DNA from: Spirosoma foliorum | GTDB taxonomy: Bacteria > Bacteroidota > Bacteroidia > Cytophagales > Spirosomataceae | Direction of reading: 5' to 3' | Assembly (NCBI RefSeq): GCF_014117325.1 | Contig: NZ_CP059732.1 | Location: forward strand, 1,426,001-1,490,000 | Length of the DNA: 64,000 nt | Part shown: piece after piece, positions 26,401 through 36,369 of the stretch | How the letters are laid out: each line of letters begins with the position of its first letter | Position numbering within the stretch: the stretch's first letter is position 1 | Made by a program: the position numbers and the translations under genes | Notes under the pieces: generated by a model | Seen by the model: the letters and a program-made list of their open reading frames with translations, nothing else | Databases searched by the model: none | What the model was told of the DNA's origin: nothing

Positions 26401-29400
26401 TAAATGCCCTGATCCCAGCTGAGATCGGTTTCGCCCGCAGTAATGTCGGTAACGGAAACGATAGTAGCTGGACCACCATCATAGGTGATCGGTGATCCGT
26501 CGGAATCTAATGCTGGATTCGCTGTTCCTCCCTTTGGCGATATACTGTAGCCTGCTGGCAGTTCGAAGACGGCGTAATAGTTGCCTGGAGGTAGGTTCGA
26601 AAATAAATATTTACCACCGTTACCCGTAATTGTAAACGCCCAGAGTGGATCGGTAGCTGGGTTGGCGGTGTTGGTTGTTGGGTTAAACAACTTCACTTTA
26701 ATGCCGTCGATACCTTGTTCGCCCGCGTCCTGCACACCATCGTGGTTGCTATCGAACCATACGTAATCACCATAAAAACCAGGTTGTCCAGCGTTTACTT
26801 TGATCCCCACTTTGATGGGTTCAGCCCCGAGCAGTGGGGTGTTGTTGTCGGTCCGGGTGGCAACAAAACCGAATGAATTCCAGGCAATTTCGCCGTTGGT
26901 TGGCGCATCGACGGGGGCACGCATCGGCCAGGTAAATTCGAGAGAATCACCAGGTTGAATAATAATGCTGCCCAAATCCAGTTTGATCGACTGCACTTTG
27001 GTAATATCACTCGGGAGAGTCGTTGACCAATTGGCCGGTGTACAGCCCGTTGGAAATGGAGATGGGTCTGAAGACGATTTCAGTTCATCACGGCACGGGT
27101 TCGATGAAATACTGTAATAAACTGTTACGCCCGCTGGTGCTGCAATGGCATCTGCCAGATTAGGCCGCCATGCTGTGTTTCGTGCACTTAAGTCGATCAC
27201 ACCATGATCACCCACAAATGGCAGAATATCCAGAACTTCAATATCCTTCATGGGGACATTGCCCGTATTTCTGACCACCAACCGATAATCGGCTTTGCCA
27301 CCCGGTACGGTGTTCCCCGAAGCCGGATAACGGGAATAATCGGTATCAAGCTGACCTTTCACCCACTTGATAGACTCCATAGAAGCTGAGGATGAAACGG
27401 TAATGGCACAACTATTATAGGATGACTCCTGAGTTCCAAGTATGTCGGTTGTGCTACTATTGCCATTCAAATCATACTGATCTGTAACAGATGTTGGAGG
27501 CCCGCCATTAGTATGACTAAAGGAGCCAATATTATCTCCGCTAACATAACCTTGTAGTTGATGACCTGATGTACCTGCACTGGTCAGTTTCATTTGAGCA
27601 CTTACCGACATACTGGTGCCATAAGGTAGTTTAGTGCCAGCAGGGAATGTCCATCGCAACAGGAAACGGCCTGTTCCTGCGTAATTAGGAATGTATTCAA
27701 ACGTAGGCGTTACAGTCAAACTGGATGTACCTGCAATAAATGAGGCACTATTCGGCACGTATTCAAAATAACCAGCGGGACTTGGGAAGAGCATCAGAAC
27801 TGGATTGCTCAAATCGGCTCCACCAAGATCCGTAGACACAGTAAGCGTATTTGTTAATGCCTGGCCGGCTAAATAGGGCCCCGAACAAGCGGGGGCATGA
27901 TCGGTTCTTACACCAACAATAGCTTGAGTAGGGCGAGGTTTTAAGGTGAGCGAACCATCACAAGCAGTTCGACTGGCTGGAATACCGGGTGTAGTACTGG
28001 TCCATGATACACAGTTTTGAATGGGAGTATCGGTTGTAACCTCTGTAGCTGGTAAGAAGCTAAATGATGGACAAGGGGCATTCCCGTTTGTACCCGCCAG
28101 AGATGAGTTAGCTGGAAAAGGCGAAACCAGAACTATTTTGATTTTGGTGTAATATTCTGCCGAGTTATTGGGGTTTGGCCCTGGTGCAGTACTGGTTAAT
28201 GACGTTGGGGTCCAGTTGCTGTTTAAGTTAGTCTGGTATTCAAAATGATCAATGGCATTAGCCTCATTATAAAAGTTTCTCCCTGCATACCGTAAATTAG
28301 ATGGAATGCTTTCGATGAGTTCAACATTGTTCAGATCAACATTTCCTGTATTCGTAAAACCAATACAATAGGCTATCGTTTGGCCAGGATAGACGCTTGG
28401 TCCCAAACCATAAACTGGTGATTTTGTAAGGCTTGCATTGGCAGTTGGAACACTTAAAACGGTAGATTCACTCAAATCGTTGACACAAGCGTCGGGAGAA
28501 ACCTGGCTGCCATCTGTAACGGTAATCGGGCTACCACCAAAGGGCGTGAATGTTAAAGTTGATGTGTTCGTTACGGTTTGTCCACTTGTGAAACCTGCCG
28601 AAGAATTGTATTTTACTTTAATCTGTAATTCATAGATATTAGTTGTCCAGTAAGGAGCCGGGTTCAAATCTGGTATGACAGCCGTGACGACGCCCCCACT
28701 TTGCGTAATCGTTGTCGAGACTGGATTGCCGCTACTGGCATTGATTAATTGAGCGCTTACGAATTGTGCTCCAGCAGGCAAATTATCGGTTAGCGTAATA
28801 TTTGTGGCCGTTAAGTAGCCGTTGGGCACATACCCATAGCTTAAATCATTGCCAGTTACGCGAATGGCATAAGTCGTCACGTTATCCAGCGCACCACCAC
28901 TCACCAGAACCTTTTTCGTGCAGATATAGGGAGCTGCCGTTACGGTTATTGAATGGCTTTTTACCCCCGATGTAAATCCCCCAGTACTCGTTAACTCAGC
29001 CGTGGTATTGACTACAGTTCCGTTGGGGATCGTGCCATTGTTTACAGTTAGCGCTGCTTCTAACACGCCCGTAGAACCCGAGGGTGCAGGATCGATGAAA
29101 TTGATGGTTATTTTTTTTTGCTCCAGGCGTATTATCAAAGACAAAATTGGCCGCCGGAGCATGCACGGTTCCTACGAAGTTACCCGCATTTACGATATAA
29201 TCGGGCAGATTGATAACGGCCTTTACTCCTGAGGCATTCCCCGTAGTACTGGATATAGAATAATCTAGCTGCATGGAGTACTGCCAGCCAGCTGCTACTG
29301 TCGTTGCATTGTTTTTCTCCGTGTACTGGAGTGAAACCGTCACCTGTGCTTTTGCCTGTAGGCTAAGCAGAAACAACCCGGCTAGCCAGAACAGAGCAGC

Positions 29401-29436
29401 AGTCTTTGGATGAGTTTTAGTAAATGATAGAAGCAT
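23475..29436 (-). pseudogene. Giant secreted DUF11/SdrD-like surface protein, reading frame interrupted in an A9 run
   Basis: Two overlapping frames form one ~1987-residue protein if one A is removed from the A9 run at 29111-29119 (minus strand): ...FDNTPGAKK then ITINFIDPAPSG... reads smoothly. Start at 29436 gives a signal peptide (LFWLAGLFLLSLQAKAQ). Next come DUF11-type beta domains, an SdrD-B-like module (GDYVWFDSNHDGVQDAGEQG), an Ig-like segment (FNSTLQNPTIPNATTANAGI), seven ~85-residue modules delimited by 'APASC..APxC', a further DUF11 repeat (LSLNKLVDKSKAKVGDVLTY), and a Cys-rich end with a basic tail (NCPTDACVPLVIKQTKGIKR). It is probably a cell-surface adhesin. The break may be phase variation, true decay or a sequencing error. 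Confidence 0.8.
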
Positions 29437-30107
29437 AATAAAAAGCGGTTTAAGCGCAACGTGGATGAAAAAATAGGACGTAGCCAACCGTTCAGGTGCC
29501 TTTGCGGGCATCTGTGCATCAGTAGTCAGCTCAGTTAGATTTTTAGTATGGCAGACTAATCAGCCATGATTACAAGAGCCTATCTTGCCTGGGTATATGA
29601 TTAGGGAGGGGCCAAAAAGGAGAGGAGGCCTTTCGTAGCTGAAAAATGGGTGAACTAGACTTTTTAGGTCTGACTAACTGTCTGGATGGAGAACAGTGGA
29701 ATGAGGAATAGTAGATACTCTTCATGTTTTTAATAAATTGTATTTACACGCAGAGCTTCTGTGCTATCATGCGCCAATCAATAATTGTCACCATTGGCAA
29801 TGACTATGCCACTTGTATTAGTATTAAGATATACACACAAATTAGTAAGTTATGGTGAATTGTATTTTTTTATCGACTATTTCAAGTTACTGAATTACTT
29901 GTTAGTAAAACAATGTCCGTTTTCTATCAATATCAGTGCCATTCTTGATGAACTGACGAAAAACTGATGAATTTTCCATTCATGTATTTAATGTCTTTAT
30001 TGACATACTTTTGAGCTTGATACACGTCAGGCGTTTCGCTGTAAGTTGTGTCAGCGTAACGACGCCCGATGGTTCTGGTAAGACTTTTCTGCATTTGTTC
30101 CCCGTCT
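29437..30107. promoter_or_regulatory. Divergent intergenic region, no gene seen
   Basis: 671 AT-rich bases between the leftward giant surface protein and the rightward AttH-like gene. Promoters for both should be here, but I see no convincing TAnnTTTG box, hairpin or riboswitch. A 60-codon frame at 29785 is low in information and not supported. Confidence 0.35.
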
Positions 30108-31607
30108 ATGTATCGACAAAATATCGTTACCCGTTTCCTGCTAATTGCGCTCCTGAGTACGTTGCCGATCGGCGTGTCGATAGCTTCCGAAACTCTTTAC
30201 TATCTGGTTAAAAAGGCTGATTGGGCAGCTCAATCGGCAACTGCTCATTACCGGCCTGTTGCTTTGGCTACCGATGGTTTTATTTCTCTTTTAACGCCAG
30301 AGCGGGTAATGCTTACGGCGAATGGCTTACATCGAAATCAGACCGATTTGCTCTTAGTGAAACTTAAGGTCTCGTCGGCCGATCCTCGCTTAAAATGGGA
30401 GCGAGTGGCTGATCGTGACGGGTCAATCCCACGTTACTATGGCGAACTTCCGCATATATTGATCAGGAAAGTATATGCGCTGAAGCCCAAAAAAGATGGC
30501 ACATTTAGCCTGCCTGATGCGCCATTCCTGAAGCGGGTTAGCGCCCATTTACTCCCGAAACGACTTGTTAATAAGTTTCTTAGCTATCAGGAGTGGCAGG
30601 ATACTGAACGCTTTCATAAGCTTCAGACCCGAAACTTTCAGCGGGCTAAAGTCCAGTTGCAATGGTGGTATTTCGATTTTTTTCTTCAGGATGGGAGCTC
30701 AGTTACGCTGGCGTTTATTCCCCAGCATTGGTGGGAAAAACCCGAATCGACCAGCGACAAAAAAGCTGTATTTACAATAGCGCTTAAACCCCGAGAAGGT
30801 GCTGCAAAGCGGTTTACGACCGTTGTTCCTCAATCGACGATTAAAACCTCGGCCAGTCATCTGGAAATTCCGTCTCGTTTGGTTATTCGGGCTGTTCAGG
30901 GAAGGGATGACAATCAATTCTCGATTCAGGTAAATTTCCCGGAAGTCAAAGGTGAGTTTCTTATTACCCCGACTCAGCTTCCGTTTGCGGCTTACCCATC
31001 GGGCTTGATGCCGGGGCCATTGCGCACGGTATTGAGCGGGGCTCCTGTGGGATCGCCAAGCTTTAGCTACGTTTCTCAGATTCCGAATGGCGTTGTTTCC
31101 GGATCGCTTGCCTGGGACGATTATCAGGCTCACTTCAGCGGTCAGGCTTACCACGAGCAAGGTCGACTAAACGACACGCCAGAGCGTCAGGGTGGAAGCT
31201 GGACATGGTACCACTTTGCGGGTGATGGCTGGAATATTTTTGGTAGTCCGGGTAGCTACATTTATCTACAAAAGGGTGATCAGATTTTGTGCGCAGGCTT
31301 TCAATTGATCAGCAAGAATTATACGCTTCAAAATCGTACCTATTCAAGCCCCGATCATACCAAATTGCTGACGGGAGGGGAGATTCAGTTTCAGCACGAG
31401 AGCCTTAGGTTTCGACTCAAAATGGCCCCTTCTACGGCCAAAACGCTGGTTTGTTTTCCCTCTGCCAGTCCAAGCCAGGTTTGGGGAACGGTAGGAGGAG
31501 AAGCCACTCTTTCCATCTCAGACGGCTCAACAACCCAAACGCTTGACGGTCGAATGTTTCTGGAAAGCTGCTCCTGGGAGATTTATAAAGCCCCGAAAGA
31601 GCACTAG
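30108..31607 (+). CDS. Secreted AttH/CrtC-like lipocalin-fold protein
   Basis: 499 residues from the ATG at 30108, chosen because it starts the signal peptide (MYRQNIVTRFLLIALLSTLP). An ATG at 30069 would add 13 residues. The middle of the protein has QLQWWYFDFFLQDGSSVTLA, a pattern of the AttH and carotenoid 1,2-hydratase (CrtC) superfamily, and later AYHEQGRLNDTPERQGGSWT followed by WYHFAGDGWN, which matches the second half of that two-domain lipocalin-like fold. Substrate unknown: related proteins act on hydrophobic molecules. It is a single gene with no obvious carotenoid neighbours, so a hydratase role is not implied. Confidence 0.65.
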   Translation: MYRQNIVTRFLLIALLSTLPIGVSIASETLYYLVKKADWAAQSATAHYRPVALATDGFISLLTPERVMLTANGLHRNQTDLLLVKLKVSSADPRLKWERVADRDGSIPRYYGELPHILIRKVYALKPKKDGTFSLPDAPFLKRVSAHLLPKRLVNKFLSYQEWQDTERFHKLQTRNFQRAKVQLQWWYFDFFLQDGSSVTLAFIPQHWWEKPESTSDKKAVFTIALKPREGAAKRFTTVVPQSTIKTSASHLEIPSRLVIRAVQGRDDNQFSIQVNFPEVKGEFLITPTQLPFAAYPSGLMPGPLRTVLSGAPVGSPSFSYVSQIPNGVVSGSLAWDDYQAHFSGQAYHEQGRLNDTPERQGGSWTWYHFAGDGWNIFGSPGSYIYLQKGDQILCAGFQLISKNYTLQNRTYSSPDHTKLLTGGEIQFQHESLRFRLKMAPSTAKTLVCFPSASPSQVWGTVGGEATLSISDGSTTQTLDGRMFLESCSWEIYKAPKEH

Positions 31608-31661
31608 AGGCCCATTTTAATTTTCGGCAGAAGGTATGATTAGATAAATAAGAAATGACGC

Positions 31662-32045
31662 CTACAGCTGAACAATCTGAATATTATTGCCGCAGGTATC
31701 ATTAAATACGGCAATTGTTACCGGGCCCATTGTCGTTGGTTTCATGCTAAAAACGACTCCGAGTTTTTCCAGTCGTTCGTATTCACTCTGGATATTGTCG
31801 ACATTAAAGGCCATCAGCGGAATGCCGGCGTCAAATAAGGCTTTTTGATAGGCAGCAGCAGGCGCAAAGGCCATTGGCTCAAGGAGTACCTCAATGCCGT
31901 CCCGTTCTTCATTCGAGACAACGGTTAGCCATTTATGATCGCCCAAAGGAACCTCCGTTTTCTTGACGAAACCTAGTATTTCTGTGTAAAACTTGAGCGC
32001 TTTCTCCTGATCGTCGACTAATAAGCTCGTTACTTTGAGTTTCAT
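31662..32045 (-). CDS. VOC-family (glyoxalase/bleomycin-resistance fold) protein
   Basis: 127 residues with the paired beta-alpha-beta-beta-beta modules of the VOC fold: MKLKVTSLLVDDQEKALKFY, EILGFVKKTEVPLG, then IPLMAFNVDNIQSEYERLEK and the end DTCGNNIQIVQL. The typical 'D.xGN.iql' ending is present. Family members range from lyases to antibiotic-binding proteins, so the substrate is not known. It lies 167 bases downstream of the short AraC regulator on the same strand, as in many Bacteroidota pairs. Confidence 0.85.
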   Translation of the reverse strand: MKLKVTSLLVDDQEKALKFYTEILGFVKKTEVPLGDHKWLTVVSNEERDGIEVLLEPMAFAPAAAYQKALFDAGIPLMAFNVDNIQSEYERLEKLGVVFSMKPTTMGPVTIAVFNDTCGNNIQIVQL

Positions 32046-32212
32046 ATTCCCTGCTAAAATGAGTTCTGATCGGCAATCTCGCCGAGGGTCTTTGGCTTTA
32101 CTTATGGTCTTGGCAAAGGTCTATACTGATTGCTAAACGCACTTCTCGAAAATTGCTATTTTTCTGGATATATCTGCGAAAATGAGGAAGTAGTAAGGCG
32201 GTGAATCACTAG

Positions 32213-32599
32213 CTAAGAACGCAGGTTTTGCCGGTTTTTGTAGACTGTCGGTGTCGAACCCGTAATCTTTTTGAAAAGACCCGTAAAGGAACTGGTGCTG
32301 TCAAAACCAACGGCAAAACAGACGTCTTTGATACTGTTGTTTGTTCGAAGGAGCTGTTTTGCTTTTGCAATTCGAACAAGTATCAGGTATTGGTGTGGTG
32401 TCTGGCCGTATAGCTTCTTGAAAAGACGAATAAAATGGAATTTCGAGACCGATGCTTCCTGTGCAATAGCGTCGAGTGTCAGATTGTTATCCAACTGGCT
32501 ATCCATGAATCGTTTTGCCTGAACGACTTGCTGGCATAGTGATTCGTGTGGGTAGAGTTCGTTCTTGAATTTTAGTACTTGCTGCTGGTAGAATGTCAT
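32213..32599 (-). CDS. Short AraC-family transcriptional regulator
   Basis: 128 residues consisting almost only of the double helix-turn-helix DNA-binding domain: RFMDSQLDNNLTLDAIAQEA, SVSKFHFIRLFKKLYGQTPH, then IKDVCFAVGFDSTSSFTGLF and KKITGSTP. The sensory half of full-length AraC proteins is missing, which is normal for this small subfamily. It precedes the VOC gene and is likely to control it. Confidence 0.9.
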   Translation of the reverse strand: MTFYQQQVLKFKNELYPHESLCQQVVQAKRFMDSQLDNNLTLDAIAQEASVSKFHFIRLFKKLYGQTPHQYLILVRIAKAKQLLRTNNSIKDVCFAVGFDSTSSFTGLFKKITGSTPTVYKNRQNLRS

Positions 32600-32647
32600 A
32601 ATGGGAGCGTTATCAACCTCTCACAGATTCATAATCCAATAATACCA

Positions 32648-32676
32648 AACCCGCCGAACGTTTCCATCCGACGGGT
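32648..32676 (-). terminator. Hairpin terminator after the PQQ-type dehydrogenase
   Basis: Arms AACCCGCCG and CGACGGGTT (one mismatch) lie just beyond the leftward gene end at 32696. Confidence 0.5.
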
Positions 32677-32695
32677 TCAATTTTATCGATTTCAT

Positions 32696-34096
32696 TTACT
32701 GCGCCACCGGCATCAGACGAAATACATAACCAGGGTTTTCGACCGATACGTACAGATACCCATCGGGACCCTGTTTGACGTTCCGAAGTCGACCGATATT
32801 TTTTAGGATATTTTCCTGCTTCACCACTTTGGTGCCGTTCATGACGCAACGGTTCAGGTACTGAAACCGCAGCGAGCCAATGAGTAGATTGCCTTTCCAG
32901 CCTGGATATTTTGTGCTCTCAACGAAAGTCATGCCCGAAGGGGCAATTGAGGGGAGCCAGTAGGTGAGGGGTTGTTCCATACCCTCTTTGGCCGATAAAT
33001 TGGTGATGGGTTTGCCATCATAATTAATGCCGTAACAGATGACCGGCCACCCGTAATTCGCTCCTTTTTTGATAATATTCAGCTCATCGCCCCCACGAGG
33101 GCCGTGTTCCGTTTCCCAGATTTCGCCCGTTGCCTGGTTGTAGAGCATTCCTTGGGGATTCCGGTGACCGTAGGAATAAATAGACGCATGGGCGTTTTTG
33201 TCGTTCACGAACGGATTGTCCTGTGGAATACGGCCATCATCGTAGAGTCGGTGAATTTTGCCTAAGTCATTGGCAATGGATTGCGGGTTTTCTTTTTCAT
33301 TTCCCCGCTCGCCAACGGATACAAACAAATAGCCTTTTTTATCAAATTCCATTCGAGAACCGTAATGGTGACGCGTTTTGGAATAAGGCAGCGCTTCAAA
33401 AATGACTTTCTGATCCGTCAGATCATTGCCTGCTAATTTGGCCCGCATGATGGCTGTTGTCGACAGTTTTTGGTCGCCTTCATTTTTCACCGCCGAATAC
33501 GAAAAGTAAACGAATTGGTTTTTGGCAAAATCTGGATGCAGAACAACATCCAGTAATCCACCCTGACCTTCGGCCAAAACCGTGGGTCCACCCGAAATCT
33601 TTACTTTTTGGTGGTTTTTAGACACCCGGTAAATATCACCGGAGCGATCCGTAATCAGCAGCTCGTTGTCGGGCAGGAACGCTAATCCCCAGGGAGAGCC
33701 AAGATCCGTAGCAACAGTGTCTAACTTTACGGTTTGTCCTTCCGACGAAAACACGTTTGAGGTAGGCTTAGTGGCAAACTTATACTGATCCACATTTTTC
33801 AGACTTTCCAGAATCAAGTCGGCTAGCTGGTCGATTTCGGTGGCGCTCAGGGTTGCTTTCCAGATTGGCATGCCTAAATCGGGATAGCCTCCCGAAATGC
33901 TTGTAATCAGCTCGCTCTTGGTATTGCCATGCTTCCATTTCCGGTCGACAAAGGCTTCCACTTTCTCGCCGTGACACGAGGAGCAATACGTTTGATAGTT
34001 CTCTCTAGCCGTTTTTGCGGCTGGCTTCGGCTCAATAAAAAAGCTACTGAGCAAAAACACAGCAACGAAAGCGGCACCGATCGTAAAGCGTAACAT
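32696..34096 (-). CDS. PQQ-dependent sugar dehydrogenase with fused N-terminal cytochrome c
   Basis: 466 residues. Signal peptide (MLRFTIGAAFVAVFLLSSFF), then a small cytochrome c domain with CSSCHG near residue 38 and a likely axial Met in DLGMPIWK, ending ~100. Residues ~125-460 are a six-bladed soluble glucose dehydrogenase-like propeller: TDLGSPWGLAFLPDNELLIT, YGSRMEFDKKGYLFVSVGER, IYSYGHRNPQGMLY, TEHGPRGGDELNIIKKGANY, and a C-terminal PDGYLYVSVENPG. The fold oxidises aldose sugars in the periplasm with PQQ and here can hand electrons to its own heme. No PQQ synthesis genes are in the window. Confidence 0.9.
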   Translation of the reverse strand: MLRFTIGAAFVAVFLLSSFFIEPKPAAKTARENYQTYCSSCHGEKVEAFVDRKWKHGNTKSELITSISGGYPDLGMPIWKATLSATEIDQLADLILESLKNVDQYKFATKPTSNVFSSEGQTVKLDTVATDLGSPWGLAFLPDNELLITDRSGDIYRVSKNHQKVKISGGPTVLAEGQGGLLDVVLHPDFAKNQFVYFSYSAVKNEGDQKLSTTAIMRAKLAGNDLTDQKVIFEALPYSKTRHHYGSRMEFDKKGYLFVSVGERGNEKENPQSIANDLGKIHRLYDDGRIPQDNPFVNDKNAHASIYSYGHRNPQGMLYNQATGEIWETEHGPRGGDELNIIKKGANYGWPVICYGINYDGKPITNLSAKEGMEQPLTYWLPSIAPSGMTFVESTKYPGWKGNLLIGSLRFQYLNRCVMNGTKVVKQENILKNIGRLRNVKQGPDGYLYVSVENPGYVFRLMPVAQ

Positions 34097-34202
34097 AGGG
34101 TAGAAGGTGATGTTTGTAAATTGAAGCCTAATATGGCAATGTTTTACTACTCAGTCGGTTTGGCAGTAGTTCACAACTACTCAAAATAAAAATAGCGTAC
34201 CA

Positions 34203-34323
34203 TGTTGAGCGTAGTATTAACTACGTTCGAGTGTTATCCGGTCTCTGACCGGGGGAAATAAGCTCGAAAAACTGGTCGGAGACCAGATAACACCAGGGCG
34301 TAGTCTAGAGACTACGCCCAACA
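34203..34323. repeat. Nested palindromic element C
   Basis: Outer arms TGTTGAGCGTAGT (34203-34215) and ACTACGCCCAACA (34311-34323), one mismatch. Inner arms GTGTTATCCGGTCTCTGACC (34231-34250) and GGTCGGAGACCAGATAACAC (34274-34293), two mismatches. Smaller palindromes (GGCGTAGTCTAGAGACTACG) lie within an arm. It sits between two leftward genes: upstream of the start of the dehydrogenase and downstream of the ABC transporter. Confidence 0.75.
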
Positions 34324-34380
34324 ATGGGTGCGCCGGCTTAATTGATTTGAACCGCTCCAAGCGAAAGCCCTACTCTCTTT

Positions 34381-36153
34381 TTACACAGCCACCAATTCTT
34401 TGCGTTCTCCGATTTGTTGCCGCCACATGGCATAGTACAATCCTTTCTGGGCTAAGAGCTCATTATGGCCACCTTGTTCAACCACATGGCCTTGCTCGAG
34501 TACGAAAATTCGATCGGCATGCAGGATGGTACTCAGGCGGTGGGCAATGAGAATGGTGATGTGTTGGCGGGAACCAGACAAATCACGAACCGTTCGGCCA
34601 ATTTCTTCTTCGGTAAGCGAATCAAGAGCTGAGGTTGCTTCGTCAAATACCAGCAAGGCCGGTTTACGGAGTAAGGCTCGAGCAATACTTAGCCGTTGTT
34701 TTTCGCCACCAGACACTTTCACCCCGCCTTCACCAATGACCGTATCAAGTCCCTGTGGGGCACGAGCCAAAAGCGAATCAGCAGCCGCCTGATGCAAAGC
34801 CGTCAGGCATTCTTCATCCGTAGCGTTGGGCGCTACAAAGCGAAGGTTTTCACGGATAGTCCCGGCAAAGAGCTGTGTATCCTGCGTAACAAAACCGATC
34901 TGTTCCCGCAGCTCATCCAGATTGACTTCGGAGCCAGGAATATGATTGTACAAAATCTGCCCACGCAGCGGTTTGTATAACCCAACTAGCAACTTAACAA
35001 GAGTTGTTTTTCCCGAACCACTAGGGCCAACAAAGGCAATTGTTTCGCCCAATTTCGCATCGAACGAAATCCCATCGAGCGCTGGTTTGTCGGCGGTGAG
35101 GTGTTTGAAGTGAACATCCTCAAAGGCCAGTGTTTTGAGCGTTTCCACGGGTTGCGGATGGATTGGTTGAACATCGCGAGGGGTATCCAGAATCTGCTGG
35201 AAATTTGCCAGCGAGGCTTCCGTTTCCCGATATACGTTGATGATGTTTCCAAGTTCCTGCAACGGTCCAAAAATGGCGAATGAATAAATGAACAGAGAGA
35301 AAAATTCGCCTACCGTAATTTGTTCCCGCACTACCAGAAACAGCATAAGCAGCATAATCGCATTGCGAAGTAAATTCACAAACGTGCCCTGAATAAAGGA
35401 CAGAGATCGGATGTAGCGTACTTTTTTGAGTTCGAGTTTTAGGATTTTTTCGGTCGTACCATTCAGTCGTTCGGTTTCCTGCTGAGCCAATCCGAGACTT
35501 TTGACTAACTCAATGTTGCGCAAACTCTCGGTGGTAGAACCCGCCAGCGCAGTCGTTTCGGCAACAATCGTTTTCTGTACAGTCTTGATTTTTTTGCTGA
35601 GTAACGAACTGACAAAACCCAGCAATGGAATCGTGAGGAAGTAAGCCGGAGCAATGGGCCAGTAGACCGTAGCGGCATACCACATCACAAACACAATACC
35701 CACAACCGAAGTAAACAGCACATTAACAAACGATTGAATCAGTTTCTCGACGTCGGAACGGACTTTCTGTAGTTTGCCCAGCGTTTCGCCCGACCGTTGA
35801 TCTTCGAATACCTGGTAGGGGAGTTCGAGCGAATGCCGCAGCCCATCAGTATAGAGCCGAGCCCCTAGCCGCTGGGTGATTACATTGACATAATAATCCT
35901 GAAAGTTCTTAGCGATGCGGCTCACCATAGCAACACCGAGCGCCTGTAAAATCAGGACACCTGCCCCGTTTTTCAGGAAGTCCCAGAATCCTAACGGTCG
36001 CAGGGTGCCACCAGGCTTAACGACGTACTGGTCAATGATTTTTCGGAAAATGTACGGATCAAGCAGCGAGAAAATCTGGTTGATAGCCGCCAGTACCAGC
36101 GCAAGAGCCAACAAGCCCCAATAGCGCCGTAAATAACTGTAAAGAAGTTGCAT
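34381..36153 (-). CDS. ABC transporter, fused permease and ATPase (exporter type)
   Basis: 590 residues. Residues ~1-315 form the six-helix type I exporter domain. Residues ~345-580 form the ATPase with Walker A GPSGSGKTT (~376), Q-loop FVTQDTQLF, signature VSGGEKQRLSIARAL (~479), Walker B LLVFDEATSALDSL (~500) and H-loop IAHRLSTI. It would work as a homodimer in the inner membrane. Exporters of this half-molecule type move lipids, peptides or drugs, and the cargo cannot be told. It is divergent from the small lipoprotein gene, with a long hairpin between them. Confidence 0.9.
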   Translation of the reverse strand: MQLLYSYLRRYWGLLALALVLAAINQIFSLLDPYIFRKIIDQYVVKPGGTLRPLGFWDFLKNGAGVLILQALGVAMVSRIAKNFQDYYVNVITQRLGARLYTDGLRHSLELPYQVFEDQRSGETLGKLQKVRSDVEKLIQSFVNVLFTSVVGIVFVMWYAATVYWPIAPAYFLTIPLLGFVSSLLSKKIKTVQKTIVAETTALAGSTTESLRNIELVKSLGLAQQETERLNGTTEKILKLELKKVRYIRSLSFIQGTFVNLLRNAIMLLMLFLVVREQITVGEFFSLFIYSFAIFGPLQELGNIINVYRETEASLANFQQILDTPRDVQPIHPQPVETLKTLAFEDVHFKHLTADKPALDGISFDAKLGETIAFVGPSGSGKTTLVKLLVGLYKPLRGQILYNHIPGSEVNLDELREQIGFVTQDTQLFAGTIRENLRFVAPNATDEECLTALHQAAADSLLARAPQGLDTVIGEGGVKVSGGEKQRLSIARALLRKPALLVFDEATSALDSLTEEEIGRTVRDLSGSRQHITILIAHRLSTILHADRIFVLEQGHVVEQGGHNELLAQKGLYYAMWRQQIGERKELVAV

Positions 36154-36257
36154 AAATAAGTTAGTAGTAGTACAAGACGTTGATGAACCAGGCGTACCTA
36201 ATACCCGACGGCCTCATAAATACAACACAAAATGGAGGATTTTAGGTCGCTTGGAGA

Positions 36258-36358
36258 GAGCTGTTTTAACTGCGAAGAGCGCAGAAATATCGCAAAGGCT
36301 GCAGAGCAATAGTTCTTTGCAATCTTTGCGATACCTTTGCGCTCTCTGCGGTTAAGCT
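36258..36358. repeat. Word-built hairpin between divergent genes
   Basis: The left arm (with TTTTAACTGCGAAGAGCGCA and ATATCGCAAAG) pairs imperfectly with the right arm (CTTTGCGATACCTTTGCGCT, then CTCTGCGGTTAAGCTC). Unlike a terminator, it lies upstream of both genes and ends 11 bases before the lipoprotein start codon. Confidence 0.7.
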
Positions 36359-36369
36359 CCCTTTATTCA

